DNA from: Anseranas semipalmata
Lineage: Eukaryota > Chordata > Aves > Anseriformes > Anseranatidae
DNA length: 64,000 nt
Assembly: GCA_013399115.1 (NCBI GenBank)
Contig: VXAA01000979.1
Span: forward strand, 1 to 64,000
Direction: 5' to 3'
Below, piece by piece: positions 46,976-60,530 of the stretch (position 1 is the first letter of the stretch; every line of letters starts with the position of its first letter). Under the pieces are notes generated by a model. It ran no database searches. It was not told the DNA's origin and saw only the letters and a program-made list of their open reading frames with translations. Position numbers and translations under genes: made by a program.

Positions 46976-49900
46976 CCCAACACATGCGACTCCTCTGATA
47001 AAGCACTTATAAAGAACATAACCCTGGTTTCTAAACTCCCACAAAAGGCTTCAGGCTCAGCCGGGCCCTTCCCCAGCTGGAAGATGGAAACCTGTTGTCT
47101 CCTTTCCCCATCCCACCCTCGGGCAAACTGGCTGCATAGGGGTGCCCCGAAGCCCCCGCCACCCCACGGCTGCTGTCCCCCGTGGAGACCCCGGACCCCG
47201 TCCCTTCACAGCCACCCCACACTCACCAAGTCTCTGACCACCGGGGGACTCGGCATCGCATCCGAAGTAAGAGATTGACACAAATCCCACTGTCCCAATT
47301 AGCAGCCCGCCTAATCCCTGTGATGTCAACAGGGCTTTGCATGGCAGGATTTGGCCCACTGCACTCCCGCGGGAACTGCAGAGGAGCTTTGGTTTTCATT
47401 CCCCCTCCTGGCCATGGGCAGGGAGAAGGCTGCAGGCGTGAGCCTGTGGAAGGAGACAGCAAAATTCACTGCCAAGTTGTGTTTATTTCTGTGGGAAAAT
47501 GCGACAGAAAGGTGTTTACAGAGGAATGCAGAGAAATCCCACCGGGCAGCTCCTCTTTAACTCTAAAACATATGTATATGGGTTTGGTTACATACCTGTG
47601 TATAAATATATACCTATTGCGGTCACAGTGTTTTCACGCCTCCCACACGCACAGTCTCTGGGGCCAGCACAAGGCACACGTGTGGCAGGGGGAGGAAGAG
47701 GGGGAGACCGAAGGAGAGGAAGCTGCTGTCAGACGCCGCGGCTCTCCGCTAACCCCATTTCTTACACTGCTGGAATGCAACCGGCAACTGTTTCTACTAT
47801 TTAAGGAAAAAGGTTCCTATACAAAATCCTGTGGTTTTGAAGTGATCCTTTTATAGGCATAAAGAGATTTTTCCACATCCCTCTATTTGATTTCTTTTTT
47901 CACTCAGACCTGGCTACCCAAATATATATTTACAGAATATCACGCACAGGAATCATTCCTATACTTGGTGCTGGAGATCAAATATCCTACCAGTTTACTA
48001 CATAAAGCCACAGGGATGCAAACTGCTAAGCAAACTGAAGTCACTTTAGCCACAGGGCAGTGCAAGTGAGAGTTGAATTTGGTCCCGTACCCATCCCGAG
48101 GGATTTTGAGCTGGAAATGCCTCATCACAGAGTTGAACGTGCTGTATGTTCTGCAGTGGGCTCGCCCTAATCACAGCTCTCTCTAATGAATTGTTTACAC
48201 TCATGTTTCTCAACAGCAGAGCATGTTAATGGCATTTGTAATTTTTCCTTGACTTGGAATAAGATTAACTATATGTTAGCCTTGAGTTAATAACAGGGGC
48301 TTTTAGGGTGTTTATCCTAAACAGCAATTGGATGCAATGCGCGACGTGTGCCTGGAGCAGAGACCTCAACAGCCATCCCTCCTTGCCCAGGGGTGTGCCC
48401 TGCCCCCAGAAGTGGGAAATGTGGCATTCGTGTCTGTTCGGGCCCAGAGAAGGGTGACCCCAGGCTTCCCGCGCCCCAGGCAGCGAGTGCTGGCAGGGAC
48501 TGGGGGGCAATGTGGGGTGCCGGGGACCGCGATCGCAGGTGCTTGTGTGTGAAGGCTCGCTCAGGTGAGGGGTCTCAGGTGGGACACATCCAGCCCCAGG
48601 GCTGCTGCTGAGCTGCTTGGCCCGGCCAAAATGATGGGATGCGAGGAAGCAAAGCAAACCTCAGAGGTTTACAAACAAGTCCACAGATACCTGAGAGCTC
48701 CCTGAGTCCCTGTGCAGGCACTGGCATCATTGGGGTTGTCCAGGAACAAGTGCTAAGCTGGGGGTCTGAAAACAGCATTGCACAGCTCAGTGCTTTATAA
48801 GGACCAACATGATCTTTAATTTATTACTCCAGACTATACAATCATATACTGTGCTGGAGGTAGCTTTTCTGCGTGAAACTACAAAACAAGGGATTTACAG
48901 AGTCCCAGTAGCCGCTTGGTGCCAGATGTCTATTATCTCATCACATACATATGCTGTGCAAAGATGCCAGCACTAATACTTGCCTTCAATACCGCCGAGA
49001 CATGCCTGGTACCACCAGTTTGCGCTGACATAAATAATAACCTGTCCAAGCATCTCCCTACCAGTGCTGGGGGAAGGGGAAAGGACACATGTTCCAGGTA
49101 GAAGCACAGCTGGGGTTTGTTCCCACAGTGGCTTCGATTTATCTAATTTTACCTCAGATATGATCTGAGTGGGAGGGATTCCTTCACAAACTGCATCCTA
49201 TTTGACAGCTTACACACTTTTAAAAATGAAACTATGGGAGAAATAATAGGAGCAATGACAAAACTACTGCAAAGCAGCTGAGATTCCCAAAATATGATAG
49301 AAAAACTTAACCTACTACCTGGTTCCCCCTTGACAGATGAGGCATGTTCACTCATTCCTGCTTTAAAGTGGTGTACACCTCTGACCTTAGAAGAATGAGT
49401 CCTGATTTACTCCCACACTGAATGAGTGGAAAATGCTGAAGCTAGATTTGGGATCATTGGTACAGGCCTCAACTCTCCAGGCTTTGAGCTCCTTCAACTT
49501 ATTGTTGAATCACCAGTTAAAGCCATCATTTAACTGCATACAAAGCCCCCATGGAAAATTATATGATCCAGATATGCTTGCAGCTCATCTAGCATGAATG
49601 ACTAAGGCCAGGCTGAAGCTATATTGACAGAAAGGGGATGGAAAACTAAGTGATGCCTGCCTACAGAGGGACAAACTTGTAGCGCTCTCCCAAATTGTGG
49701 GTGGTCTATTGTGCATCGTTCTAGTCAATGAGAACATTAAACTCATACTTGCAAACCTAATTTGAAAAACCATTATTTAGACTTAACAATGAAAGTATTG
49801 TAACGTCATCATTTGCACATATTGAGCCTCAACCCTCTGTTCCTCTCCAGAACATAGTAGTCTCTTCAAAATCCTGCGATTTGATTTGAAAAAAATGCGG

Positions 49901-50090
49901 TAGGCGTAAAGTTAGCGTGGAAGTACACAGACCACTGATGACTCTGTTTTCATCCACACAGAACGTGAGGCCAGCAGATGATTTATTTTTATTGGCACTG
50001 CGGTCAGATAAGCTTCCCTTATGATGAATGAGAGAAGTACAGGTTGGCCTGAGCTGTCAGTCAGAAAGCATGCAGCAGAAAGACTACAAA

Positions 50091-50110
50091 ATGTAATTCG
50101 GTAATTACAT
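50091..50110. promoter_or_regulatory. Perfect 8-bp-arm palindrome with TAATT cores
   Basis: ATGTAATT-CGGT-AATTACAT: the arms are exact inverted copies separated by CGGT. Each arm carries a TAATT/AATTA homeodomain-type core. It may be a dimeric homeodomain site in AT-rich unique DNA. Binding is inferred, not shown. Confidence 0.4.
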
Positions 50111-51264
50111 ACTCCTCGAGCATGTACTGCTGAGGAGTGCCAGGATCCCGTGCCTGCTGCTTCTCCCATTACACTCAGAAATAACCAGGAGTGCTCCTAG
50201 TCAACGAAGTCACTATTTGCCCTCAGACTGCCGTGGATTTTTGTAAATGTTGTGGCATGTCACGGGACGTTACAGCTATGTCATGACTGAATCAAAAATG
50301 TCCGGCTTAAAATAAGAACTGAATACTGGGGCTGAACGTTAGGTGTGCTTCACCTCCTGCCTTCCCTGGGCAGCGGGGACAGCCTGCAATCACGTCTCAT
50401 TTGTCATCTGTGACCACTTCAGAAGGGTTTCTGGACTATGGACCTTACTGTAACAAATCATTTTCCTTTGGTTGTTGTTCTCCTAGTTTTTACAAAACAA
50501 ACGTTTTGGGATCGCCTGGACTTTGGAATTAAGCAAACAAACTTTCGATGGATATTCTCACTCTTTTTGGGTTGCAGCTAATTTATCCTACACTTTCCTT
50601 GAAGGAGACCTTGATTATCATGTAAATTACATTTTTACCCTGTTCCTCTGAAATCTCAAGTGGGAAATGAATTTTTGGGGGATTGAAGGTTGCTAGAGAA
50701 CTCTAGCAAGTAAAAAGATCATGAATACAAATGGATGGCCTGGGATGAATACCGAAGGATATTAACAGCACTGTAGAATTGCTCCAGAGCTTTAGATTTC
50801 AGTGTTACGTGTCTGTGTGCCTTCACAGCTTTGCTTGCACTGCTTGGATGGTAGCACCGTGCTTTGCACCACTTTCTGCTGAGGAGGAAACAAGGCAGCT
50901 GTCCTGCAGCTTCCAGGCCAATAGCAAAGACCCCAAAGAAGAGAAGATTGCAGCTCCTTGTGGACATGGACATGCTTTGGGCATGCTTCAAGCACCCACA
51001 GTGAGGAGCAGGGACACTCAGACTTTTGTGACTTAAAAACATTCCTCCTAAAATAACAGGTTTTGTCATTGCCTTTTTTAAGTCACTTGTTGCAGGAAAA
51101 CATTGCTTTTGAGCAAGTCTTTTCCAACTGATATAAAAAATGACACCTGCAGTTTAAGTTTCTAATTTCTGTAAAGCAAAATACCTTGAGAAATTTGAAT
51201 TTCATTTTGCCATCTCTGGTAGCAAGCATAACAACTCAAAAAATATCACAGAGAGCTCTTTCTA

Positions 51265-51297
51265 TTTGTTTTTGTTGTTGTTGTTGTTTGTTTTTTC
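51265..51297. repeat. G/T simple repeat
   Basis: A low-complexity tract of GTT units and T-runs. Confidence 0.85.
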
Positions 51298-52723
51298 CTT
51301 TTTCCGTCCCTCTGCAGCTGCCCAGGTGCCTCCTGCCCATACACTGGGGCACCAGTGCTGCATACAGCGGCTGCTCCAGCGCTCCTTCTCCTCCCCTTTT
51401 GCAGCCAGGGCTTAGCAAGGGTTTAAGTTTCCTTTTGCCAGGAGCTACACACACTCGGTACTTGCTGTTATTGGCATTGAAGATCAGATTTCGGAGGATA
51501 ATGTGCTTTCCATGATGAAATCTGGTTAGGAGCGGTAAAGATCTGAGGGCTCCCTCAGCCAGAAAATTGGATCTGGCTTACCTGAATGTTGGGTCATCTG
51601 GGCTGGAGTTAATAAATAGCTTGGGATGAAGGTGGACAAACAGTGAAGGAAACGTTCTGTGCACATAGGAGCCTAGTTTCCCGCAGGGTCTGGCCCTTCA
51701 TGCTGTGCTATGGCTCCTCCTGCTCTTCCCGGTGGCCAGGGCTCACCTTGGGAAGTGGTGGCTGGTACTGAGGACAGTCCCAGCTCGGTGCATGTCTCAG
51801 ACCTGTGGAGACTTCATGGCCTTGAAGTGCCTCCTCTGTCAGGACTGGGTGAAATTGGCTGGCAGAGCCACACGTTGCCCCAGGCAGGTGGACAGACAGA
51901 ATGGGTCAGGCTTTCTTGGTGGGAAATGCAACTAAAACACCCCACCGGTTACTCACACCTGTCACTCAGAAGGCCAGGTCCTGCTGGTACTGGGCTGCCA
52001 GGTGCCGGGGACACCAAAGTGCATTCCCAGGGCCATCGTACCCGCATCCACCTGTCTGGGTCCAGTCCCACATGTGCAGACATCTTGGTGCACCTACCCA
52101 CACTGGAAACACTGGGCACAGCCATCACACCATGTTGTAAGCAAGGGTGGCTGGTGTCCCTGGGGTGTGCTGCCTGCACCACTGCCCATGCAGAAACCCC
52201 GCAGACATGGCCAAAGTCCTCGGGTTTTGTCCCTCTAGAAGTGTCTGGGGAGGTGGAAAAAGGTGGATTCTGCAAGGAAACCTTGGTGTATGGTAGCACC
52301 AAATATGCCAAACTGCTCCAAGAGAGAAGTCCCTGCTCAGGTGGTATGCCCTGTCCCCAGGAGCATCCCACAAGTTCTCTTTCCTCGGGGACATAGGTAC
52401 CGTGCTGCCCATTTCGAGGTCTGCACATACACACACCAATCCCAGAGTTTCTTTCCAATGCCTTGGGTTGTTTCTTGGCCAGTTTGCACAGGCATGGTTG
52501 TGTCCATTTGTGTAGATATCTTGTTTCAGAAAAGGGGTCAGGAACAAAGACAAAAAATGCAGAAAACACACCAAAAATGTGACTCGTGGTTGCCATGGCT
52601 GTAATCCTGCCTGGAAACCCCGCACTGCCACAGCTGAATGAAAAGAGAACAGGTGAAGTGAACAGGTCTGCCACGGACCCCACCACCCTGCCCTCCACCC
52701 CTCTCCTTTTGGGTGCAGGAGGC

Positions 52724-52792
52724 CACAGAATCACAGCATCACAAAACAGGCAAGGTGGGAAGGGACCTGCAGAGGTCATCTTGGGACTCCGG
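52724..52792 (-). mobile_element. CR1 3'-end fragment, severely 5'-truncated
   Basis: Three tail octamers in reverse orientation (CACAGAAT, CACAGCAT, CACAAAAC at 52724-52747) are followed by GGTGGGAAGGGACCTGCAGA and GGTCATCTTGGGACTCC. This is the typical reverse-strand start of many bird CR1 copies. Only about 70 bp are retained, as usual for 5'-truncated CR1 insertions. Confidence 0.75.
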
Positions 52793-55700
52793 TCACCAGC
52801 CATTACCTTGTTTGTCCATCTTCTTACAATTCAGGATGAGATTATTCCTTTCAGCTGCCAGAGGCTGAAAAGTATGGCTTAGATCTGATTTTGTGCCACT
52901 GCAGTTAGATTTTCTGTACTGTACAGGGGAAACAATGAAAGGTGAAATCCCTGTAGGGAAGGATTTGTGAAATTCTGCAGGAAATTGGTATTACAGATAA
53001 TTGTTTCCTGCTGAGGGGATCTAACAGAACTTTGCAGAAAAGCTGCCCTTTTCAGCAATATCCACTGCAGTGTACCCAGGCACAAAAGTCTGTCCCTAGC
53101 ACAAATGTGCTTCACTGCACATTTTCCTGCTGCACCTGAAATCTAATATTGGTTAATTCCACCGGGACTTTCTTTAAAAGAGACAACATAGTGTAAACTC
53201 GTTTGATAAACCTGTGAAATTACAGATGAGGTGAAATGTTGGGTGCTTCAGTCTCTGGAGCACGAAGACTTTGATTCTTAATGGCAGCTATTGAGACTTA
53301 CCTTTTGAAAAAGTGCAGGGAAAGTTTATTGACTATCAGAGCAAAATCTCCTCTCCTGAGCAGGCTTGTACCATTAGAAGGCACCGGTTTTGTCCCACTA
53401 TGTTTGGCTGAGGATAAAAAAGACACTTATAAGCAGCATCATTTTTGTATCTGGTTCCAAGTATTTTTAGAATAGGTCCTTTTTTTTGTCTCTGTTGAAG
53501 GTACTTTGTTAAAATAAGCCAGCATTAACAGAATAACAGATATAACAGTTGATGTGATACACGCTTTTGCCATTATATACCATTAGGGATATGCTTATAC
53601 ATGTCCAGAAGAATTGATTTTTTTTCTGTAATCCAAGACACCTCTGGTAAGCTACTCTGAGCTTCAGTCATGTTAACAGTGGATTGGGGAATGAGCCTTT
53701 AGACAATCTCTCCTCTTCACGCTCCTGCTAAACTTACCAAAGTAGACTGACAGTACTTTCTGGATCAGAAACTCCTGTCCATTGATCATAGCCCTCTTAC
53801 TCAGCTGCCTCCAACAGCTTTAAGCTTCAAGCAACAGAGACTTTGAACTAGATAAAAGAAAACTTCTGCTTACAATTATTACAATCAGAACAAAACCAAG
53901 AGCACTGTGACTGCTTTATTAATATGTGTGCTTTGCTGTTCCCAACCTTTGCAAAATCTGTGTATCTGGCTCCCCAAGAATATTACTACTTGGAGCTAGT
54001 TCATATGGATTGTGAAGGATAAAGACATTCCTGAAAGCTCACTTGCCAGCTCCGCTGCTCTGCCAGCACCAGAAATTTGAGAAGGAATGATGGTCCCTTT
54101 GAAATATGGATTGCATACTGGAGTACGGGGCCCAGCTACATACACACGCATGGACAGATCAACACAGACAATCCATTTTCCTTCCCACAGTAGCCCTCAT
54201 CTTCACCCTTCTGCTGCTGTGCAGTGTTCCTGCTGAGGACACTGTGGGCAGAGAAGATACCAAATCTGATATTTGAAATCATTTCAGAACCATGCCACCA
54301 CACTGGGCTTTCCTGACATCAGCAAGAGGAGCAAGGAGAAGACTGGGGCAGAAGCTCAGATCTCACATTTTCTTTTTATGTCTCAGTAATAGCTTTATGA
54401 AGAATTAGAGCATTTTTGCAGGACTCAAGGGTGCTGACAGTATCCAGTTTAACATGATAAAGCTTGCTTGTCATCCCAAATTTACGAGCTATCAGGTCAG
54501 CTCATCTGCTGGATTGTTATAACCACTCCCTGACATCATCAAGAGTGAATGTGTTATATCAATTATGCCTTTTACAGTCCAATGTGGATTTAGGTAAACT
54601 GCGGTAACTGAAGGGCTTAATGAGAAAAACAGCTTCTGCATGTAGAGCCCTACCTGAGACATATTTGAAACGTGCAAGTGTCTGTTACACAGACTCTAAC
54701 TGCTTTATCAGATGAGAGGAGAAATCTGGCAAAGCGTAATGATCTCACGGCAAAAGACACGAACGAGGTTGAGAGGTTTCTGTCAGATCACCCAAACAGA
54801 TACTCAGGCTGCAGGACGGCGTGCTGCCATCCCAGCTAATGAGCTCCGAGCACAAGCACCTCAGCTTTTCATTTCTCCAAAGAGCCTCCTGAAAGGTAAT
54901 TGACTTTTTCAGGAGTAGAATGAATAAACCGTAGCAGAATAGCAGCTACGCTCTCTCTTGCTCCCTGTCAGTCACTGGAGTTCAATAACCATATTTCTGT
55001 AACTATTTTGAGCTCTGTCTTGAGGAAAGAGGCACATGGACAGATATACTCTGCAACGTAGTAGAAGAGTTGGTTAATGGGGGAATTTTATACTGTGTTA
55101 GGAATGACTTTAAGCTGTTCTTGTATAGCTTTATTGATGGGTTGCAGTACGAGTGGCTTTGAGCCTGGCATCCCATGACCCATCCAGCTTCCACTCATAC
55201 AGCAGCTGCTGGACTGCAGAATCCACCTGGCTCCACCTTCTCCTATCAGGCCATCAGTAGTGCGGGCAACATAAGGACATCTATTTGGATCCCTCACGGG
55301 GAGTAGGAGAAGGGAAGGGCTATGTTGGTGCAAACATACCCAAGCCAGGCTAGTGGCAGACTCTTCCCTGCTGCTCTTTCTTTGGCAGCGTAAAGACACC
55401 CTTGTGTCATGCTCATCATGACTCTCCAGCTGAAGAGAGAGCCTGGTGAGCCAGCTAGCACCACCACCCCAATGGTGGCTATACCAACAGGGAAGAGCAG
55501 CACCAGCCATGGTTTGAGCAAAAGCAGCCTGAACTCAGAGCCCGGGGCATAGCCACAGGGCATGTGAGTGACCCTGAAGGTGGCCACCTCACCTGCGGGG
55601 CCAGATAGCAGAGAGGCAGGAGGCTCTGCTGGCCAAGCCCACCTAAGATGGCAGCACCTAGAGTCACCCCTTTGCAGAAGTCCAGGTTTTTAAAGGAGTT

Positions 55701-56707
55701 CTGGGAAGGGCCATACAAAAGGGTGAACCTAAGTCCTTAGGCAGCTGTGAATTGCTGTCTTGGATTTAGGCACCTAAGTGCTTTCTTGGCCCTCATCCCA
55801 AACACTTCATTGAGGGAGCACTGCATTAGCTTTAACAACAGCCCAGTCAGAGGATAAGCAGCAACACAAATGCTCCAAGCTGCTCTTCTAATACAACCTA
55901 GGTTGCGAACAAATGATCACTGCAGAAACAGCTGTACTGAGTTATGGTGTCATTGCCCCAAGCTGTTTCCTTCATCGTTTCTACAAGGAAACACCCCTCA
56001 GCAGAGCTTTCCTCACTGACTTCGCTGCAACACCATCAGCCTAGGGTGCTCCAGAAAGCTACTGCTGACTTTGTGTTGAAACTGATGAGCAGCAACCACC
56101 ACCCATGCTTCTGACCCTGTCAGGGAGGAAGATGGCTCCGGGCAGCTAGAGGAGGACAGCATTGTAAGGTATCATTGTTGTTTCTGTAGTGATTATTTGC
56201 CTCTTTCCTTAAACACAGGGTGGCCACTTGTAAGCAACTGAGCTACGCCCTGAGCTTTGGGACTCTTTAACCTCCCTTCTGAGGTGTGTCAAATGCTTAC
56301 GTGGTTTGTAGTGCTGCTCATGACCACAGAGTTTATGTTGAATAGAAAGAGAACAGAGAATCTTCTAGTAAAGATGGGAAATAAGTGGTAAATCTTACCT
56401 TTTTTCACTTTGGGCACATGTACATTGACTTTGGAGGACACACGGTCACAGGTGCATGCTGCCTGCGGGGCACAACAAAAGACAGAGCTGAAGTAAGATG
56501 GCTCATTTCTATTTCAATTTTCTCCTTGTAGTGGATGCAATTCAGCTCCCCTGATGTTGCCTGCCTGACTATAGTTGCATGTGCCTGGGAGTGTTTAGAC
56601 TCATTTCAGACAGGAGTTCATTCAGAGGCTGACTGGCTGCTTTGCTCCCAGAGCTCGCTGAGGATAAACAAGGCTCTCTAAAACAGTCTGAATGAAGGAT
56701 CTGAAGG

Positions 56708-56742
56708 ACAAAGGTCTGAACCTTCTAGGTTCAGGTCTTTGT
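56708..56742. other. 15-bp hairpin with 5-nt loop
   Basis: The left arm 56708-56722 (ACAAAGGTCTGAACC) and the right arm 56728-56742 (GGTTCAGGTCTTTGT) pair along all 15 positions as RNA, two of them as G-U. The loop is TTCTA. It is too short for a typical microRNA precursor, and no function is known. Confidence 0.6.
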
Positions 56743-58054
56743 AATACTTGAGAGGTGAAGGGAGGTCTTGTGAGGTCCCCTGTGTCTGGGCAGGGGGATG
56801 TGAACCCCCCAGAGTGGGGTCTTGTCTATGGGCATGACTGGGTTTGGGCAGGCTGGCAATGAGATTAAAGAGTGTGTGGCATCAATGCATCACAGTTCCC
56901 CGGCTTTAAACAGCCTGCCTCCTGATGAGAGAATGCAACGTGCCGAAATACAGGGGGTGAAGCTTGAGCCAGAGAAAGACAGGATGTGATAAATTAAGGC
57001 TTTCGTGGTTGTTGTTTCTGATCTGAAATAGAGAAAACACAGTGTAAGTATAGGTGTAATTTCCACTGGTGAGTCTGAAAGCCCTCTGGTGATTCAGATG
57101 GGCTGCATAGATTGTATAGGAGGCAGCCTCAGACCAAAGCAACCTAGTAAAATGCACACGGATGCCTTTTGATTAATCTGAATGAGGCTTTGCCTAATAA
57201 AAGTTTTTTATTATTTTGGTGCTTGGTTCCATTTTCCCTCTGGTGCTGGACAGACGGAGGGAAATGGAAGAGTTCAGCTTAACAACAAAAGCATTTTGAT
57301 GTGAGAGCTTGGATTTCTCTACCTTCCAAACAAGACTTATTTGTAATATCGGTATCAGCTTCCACAAGAATGCTTAAGAAATTAATAGACTTCAATGACT
57401 TTCATACTAAAATACACCCCGTACATACACGCAAACCTTTATGATGCAGGCTTATGTTCTGCTGTTGGTGCTGTGATCCTCTGCACAGTTGCTGTAATTT
57501 AACAGGTTATCAAGCAAAATTGTGTTTCCATAATGTTGCTCAGATAGCTCCTGGCACAAGTACTTTCCTGAAGAAGTGTCCCCTCTCTAGTTCCTCCAGA
57601 AGCACTGGAAGTGGAAACCAGTTAGGAAAATGGGATGACAGCAGTATTTGTGTAAGTGCAAACCCTCCTGCAAAATAATACAAGAGCAAATAAGAGTTAA
57701 ATTCAAGAATGAAATGTGCAGGAATAAGGCAAGTTTATTACCGTGGGTCTAAAGACCCCACTCACTCCTCTAAACCTGTCCGCCAGTGGGAGTGAGGGGG
57801 AAGGAAAGTAGCTTGTTGAGCATGTCTCTGTGCCACAGGGATGCTTTGTGCAGCTATATTTTTCCTTTTTTGGACCCGCACTTGATGCAGAGGTGGGCCT
57901 GTGCTGCCCCCACAGATAACAGCACACTCCTGAGGTGATGTCACAGCTTCAAGTCAGGCACTTTGAAAAGATTTTTCTGTTAAGAATGGATTTAAGCCAT
58001 AATCCTTTGACTCCCCCGGCACATCAGAGTGACACGTCCTTGCTCCCTGATAAC

Positions 58055-58310
58055 AAATCTCCGCGGTGCCCCTGCCTGTTCCCGTCAGGGTGAGCTGCGC
58101 GGGGTGGGTGCGCTGCCCTGGCCGCCCTCCAGAGCCCAGGGATCTGTGTAATCTCCAGTGTCAAGATGTGTTTGGATACGGAAAGCCGTGCCATTCTGGT
58201 GTATATCAGCCAGATAACCGCAGTGTCCCGCCCCAAGGAGACAAATTCCTCGTGCTCCGTGTCCAAACGCCCGTCCCTCCGCAGGCTTTCTGGCGGCTCC
58301 TCAGCCCCGG
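58055..58310. promoter_or_regulatory. Moderately CpG-rich patch
   Basis: About 18 CpG in roughly 255 bp, more than flanking DNA. No associated exon is seen. A regulatory role is speculative. Confidence 0.3.
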
Positions 58311-60377
58311 GTGACACTCACACCTTCAAGGGGCTATTCTCTGGGAGATAAACATAGCTCTTCTGGTTCAAAAATTACAAGCCATTCTCACATTTTTCTC
58401 TTTAACAGAGAAGGACTGTAATTTCAGCTTTTTGGGTGAGGCTTTTTGTGGGAATGTCCTGACATGAAGGCGTCATGCAAACTCTTGTTGAACTCTACGA
58501 GTACTCCCGCTACAGACAGCCCTGCCTCACGCTCCTGCCCCTGCCACCGTGCCCACCTTCTTCTACAGATGAAAAAATAAAAATAAAACACAAATAGCCT
58601 ACCTATAGTTTTCTGCCCTTGACATCTCATAAAATAAGCTCATGTAGATCTATGGCAGGGAGGCAGTATTTCAGAAAGGACAGTGTTGCCCTTTGAAATA
58701 AATGATTTAAAATTTAATGCTGCCGCAGCTAAAGGCTGAAATTACTGAGCTAAAGTTAAATAGCTACTTTCTAAATCCTTACGGAACTAATAGGAAGTAT
58801 GTCGTAGAGCGTTTATAAAAAGAGCCTTTTTATTGTGTGCTGTGGTTTTGTATTAAAATGCACTATTTCAGCGATGTTCCCTCATTCCCCAGTGTGAACC
58901 TGTGGTCCTTGGGGAAGGGCTTGCTGCAGAGTGCAACCCCTCCAGACCCTATTTCTTGATATTTACTGCTGCAACTCTGGGTTCGTTTGTTGCCTGTATG
59001 TGTTTTTCACTGGCTCCTTATGAACCTCAGGGCTTTAGTTGTATCTTCCAGCAGTGACTGCCATAGTCTATGTGCAGCAGAAATAAGTAATAATCTCTCT
59101 ATCAGTACTGCATTTGCCATCTTCCAGCTAATTGTTTATATATGTATGTTCAGGAAAGGGAGGAGACGTTCCCAAACTACCTTTCCTGTTTCTACATTAC
59201 TTTGCATACTTTTGTCACCCTGCCTTTTGTGCGCCTCTTCCATCAGGTGCCCCGCTATTTCAGCCTCCAGTCTACCAGATAAAGAGCTGCTCAGCACACA
59301 CACTATGTGTTTGTGAGCTAAATTATTTATGCTGCTAAGAATATATTTGCAGCTGGTCTGAAGATGAAGTTGCTTTTTTCAAAGTAGCTTTGTAATTACC
59401 TTCACCAAAAAGGCAAAGAATCTTTAGCCGTTGCCTGTGGACAACCTGAATTTGCTCTCAGCCTTCACTGTGATGCCAATAGGTCACTATCTGAGCTCCC
59501 CGCAGTAAATCTGGAGCCACAGTTTGACAGTGCTGTGGTGCAAAACTCTGTGAGAGGACAGGGTGCGCCCAATTGCTTAACTAGACGTGCACTGGATATC
59601 AGGTATGACCCCAAGGGCTGCTGAGTGGTGGCTGGGAGCTGCCAAGCACCCCAAGTAACAGTGAGGTGGGCATTTACGTGGAGATCATCAAGGTCTTGTG
59701 CTAATACAGGAGATCCAAAGAGTCCACTCTTCTTTTGCCTTATTTGAAGCGTGCTTTCATCAGACTATTCCACAGTGCTGTCAGTGGGATCACAGCCCTT
59801 GCTAACCCCTGCTTTTTGACTAGAGAAGTAAAGCTAAAGCCTTGGCTGTGCTTGGAAAAAGACCACTTCCCTGCTGCATACATCTCAAATGTCCGTTCTC
59901 AGCTATGACCTCACTTGCCAGTGTCTGCAAGACTTCACTCCCTGATGAGTGACGCGTGGATCACTAGCAGAAATGATGATGTGGCCATCACAGTCTTTGG
60001 CCTTCATATCTGGCCTCGTGGACATCAGCAGAGATGCAGTAACGTCTCTAGTGTACTGTTTATATACCCTTGTACTTAATGCATCAAATCCACATTACTT
60101 CAGTTGAGCTAATGCAAGGATCAGCCTTCTGTAGGGCAGTGAGCATCCAAATTTTAGACTAGGAAAAGTAGGACAGAACCAGTACCGATGTTCTTTGCTA
60201 CTGCACAACTATTCCCTTTCTATCTACCCCTGCCTTCTCCTGCCCCTTCCCCGTTCCCAGTCCCAGCACCTTGCTGGGAGGCCTGCTGGAGCTCCCAACC
60301 CTTCTTGAGAGCTTTTCAGCTGAATGACTGTACAAATATTTTGGTCAGAAAACTCTTCTGAAAAATTAGGCCTAACT

Positions 60378-60530
60378 GTTCTGTTCCTCGTCTGGGCGAC
60401 AGGGGTAATTACTGTTAGAGCTTCCCACCTCTCCTGGGTGTTATGATGAGAAACTCATTAATATTTGCTGAGCACCCTGAGCCAAGTCCTTGAATGAAAG
60501 AGCTGCAAGGATTATTTTAACAATACTTAG
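60378..60530 (+). repeat. MIR/CORE-SINE-like element, 3' half
   Basis: GTTCCTCGTCTGGGCGACAG, then GGGTAATTACTG, CCTGGGTGTTATGATGAGAA, ACTCATTAATATTTGCTGAG, CACCCTGAGCCAAGTCCTTG and AATGAAAGAGCTGCAAGGAT follow a bird MIR-like consensus in order: core end, then the 'tgttgtgagga', 'attaatgtttgtgaagcactctgagatccttgaatgaaagg-gctat' tail. Good collinearity over 150 bp. Confidence 0.58.

Larger units (their letters stand above)
46976..52723. other. Unique sequence, no gene recognised
   Basis: No supported exon. GC-richer at 47040-47260 and 48330-48560 with moderate CpG. AT-rich and unique at 49100-50700, including the palindrome at 50091-50110. G/T repeat at 51265-51297. Large frames on both strands at 51710-52803 overlap and are judged chance. 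Confidence 0.5.
52793..60377. other. Unique sequence, no gene recognised
   Basis: No supported exon or transposon over about 7.6 kb. Contains a hairpin at 56708-56742 and a CpG-richer patch at 58055-58310. A 130-codon minus-strand frame with one hydrophobic segment lies at about 55294-55690. A TTAGGCACCTAAGTG patch near 55768 may be a scrap of an old amniote repeat. Confidence 0.48.
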
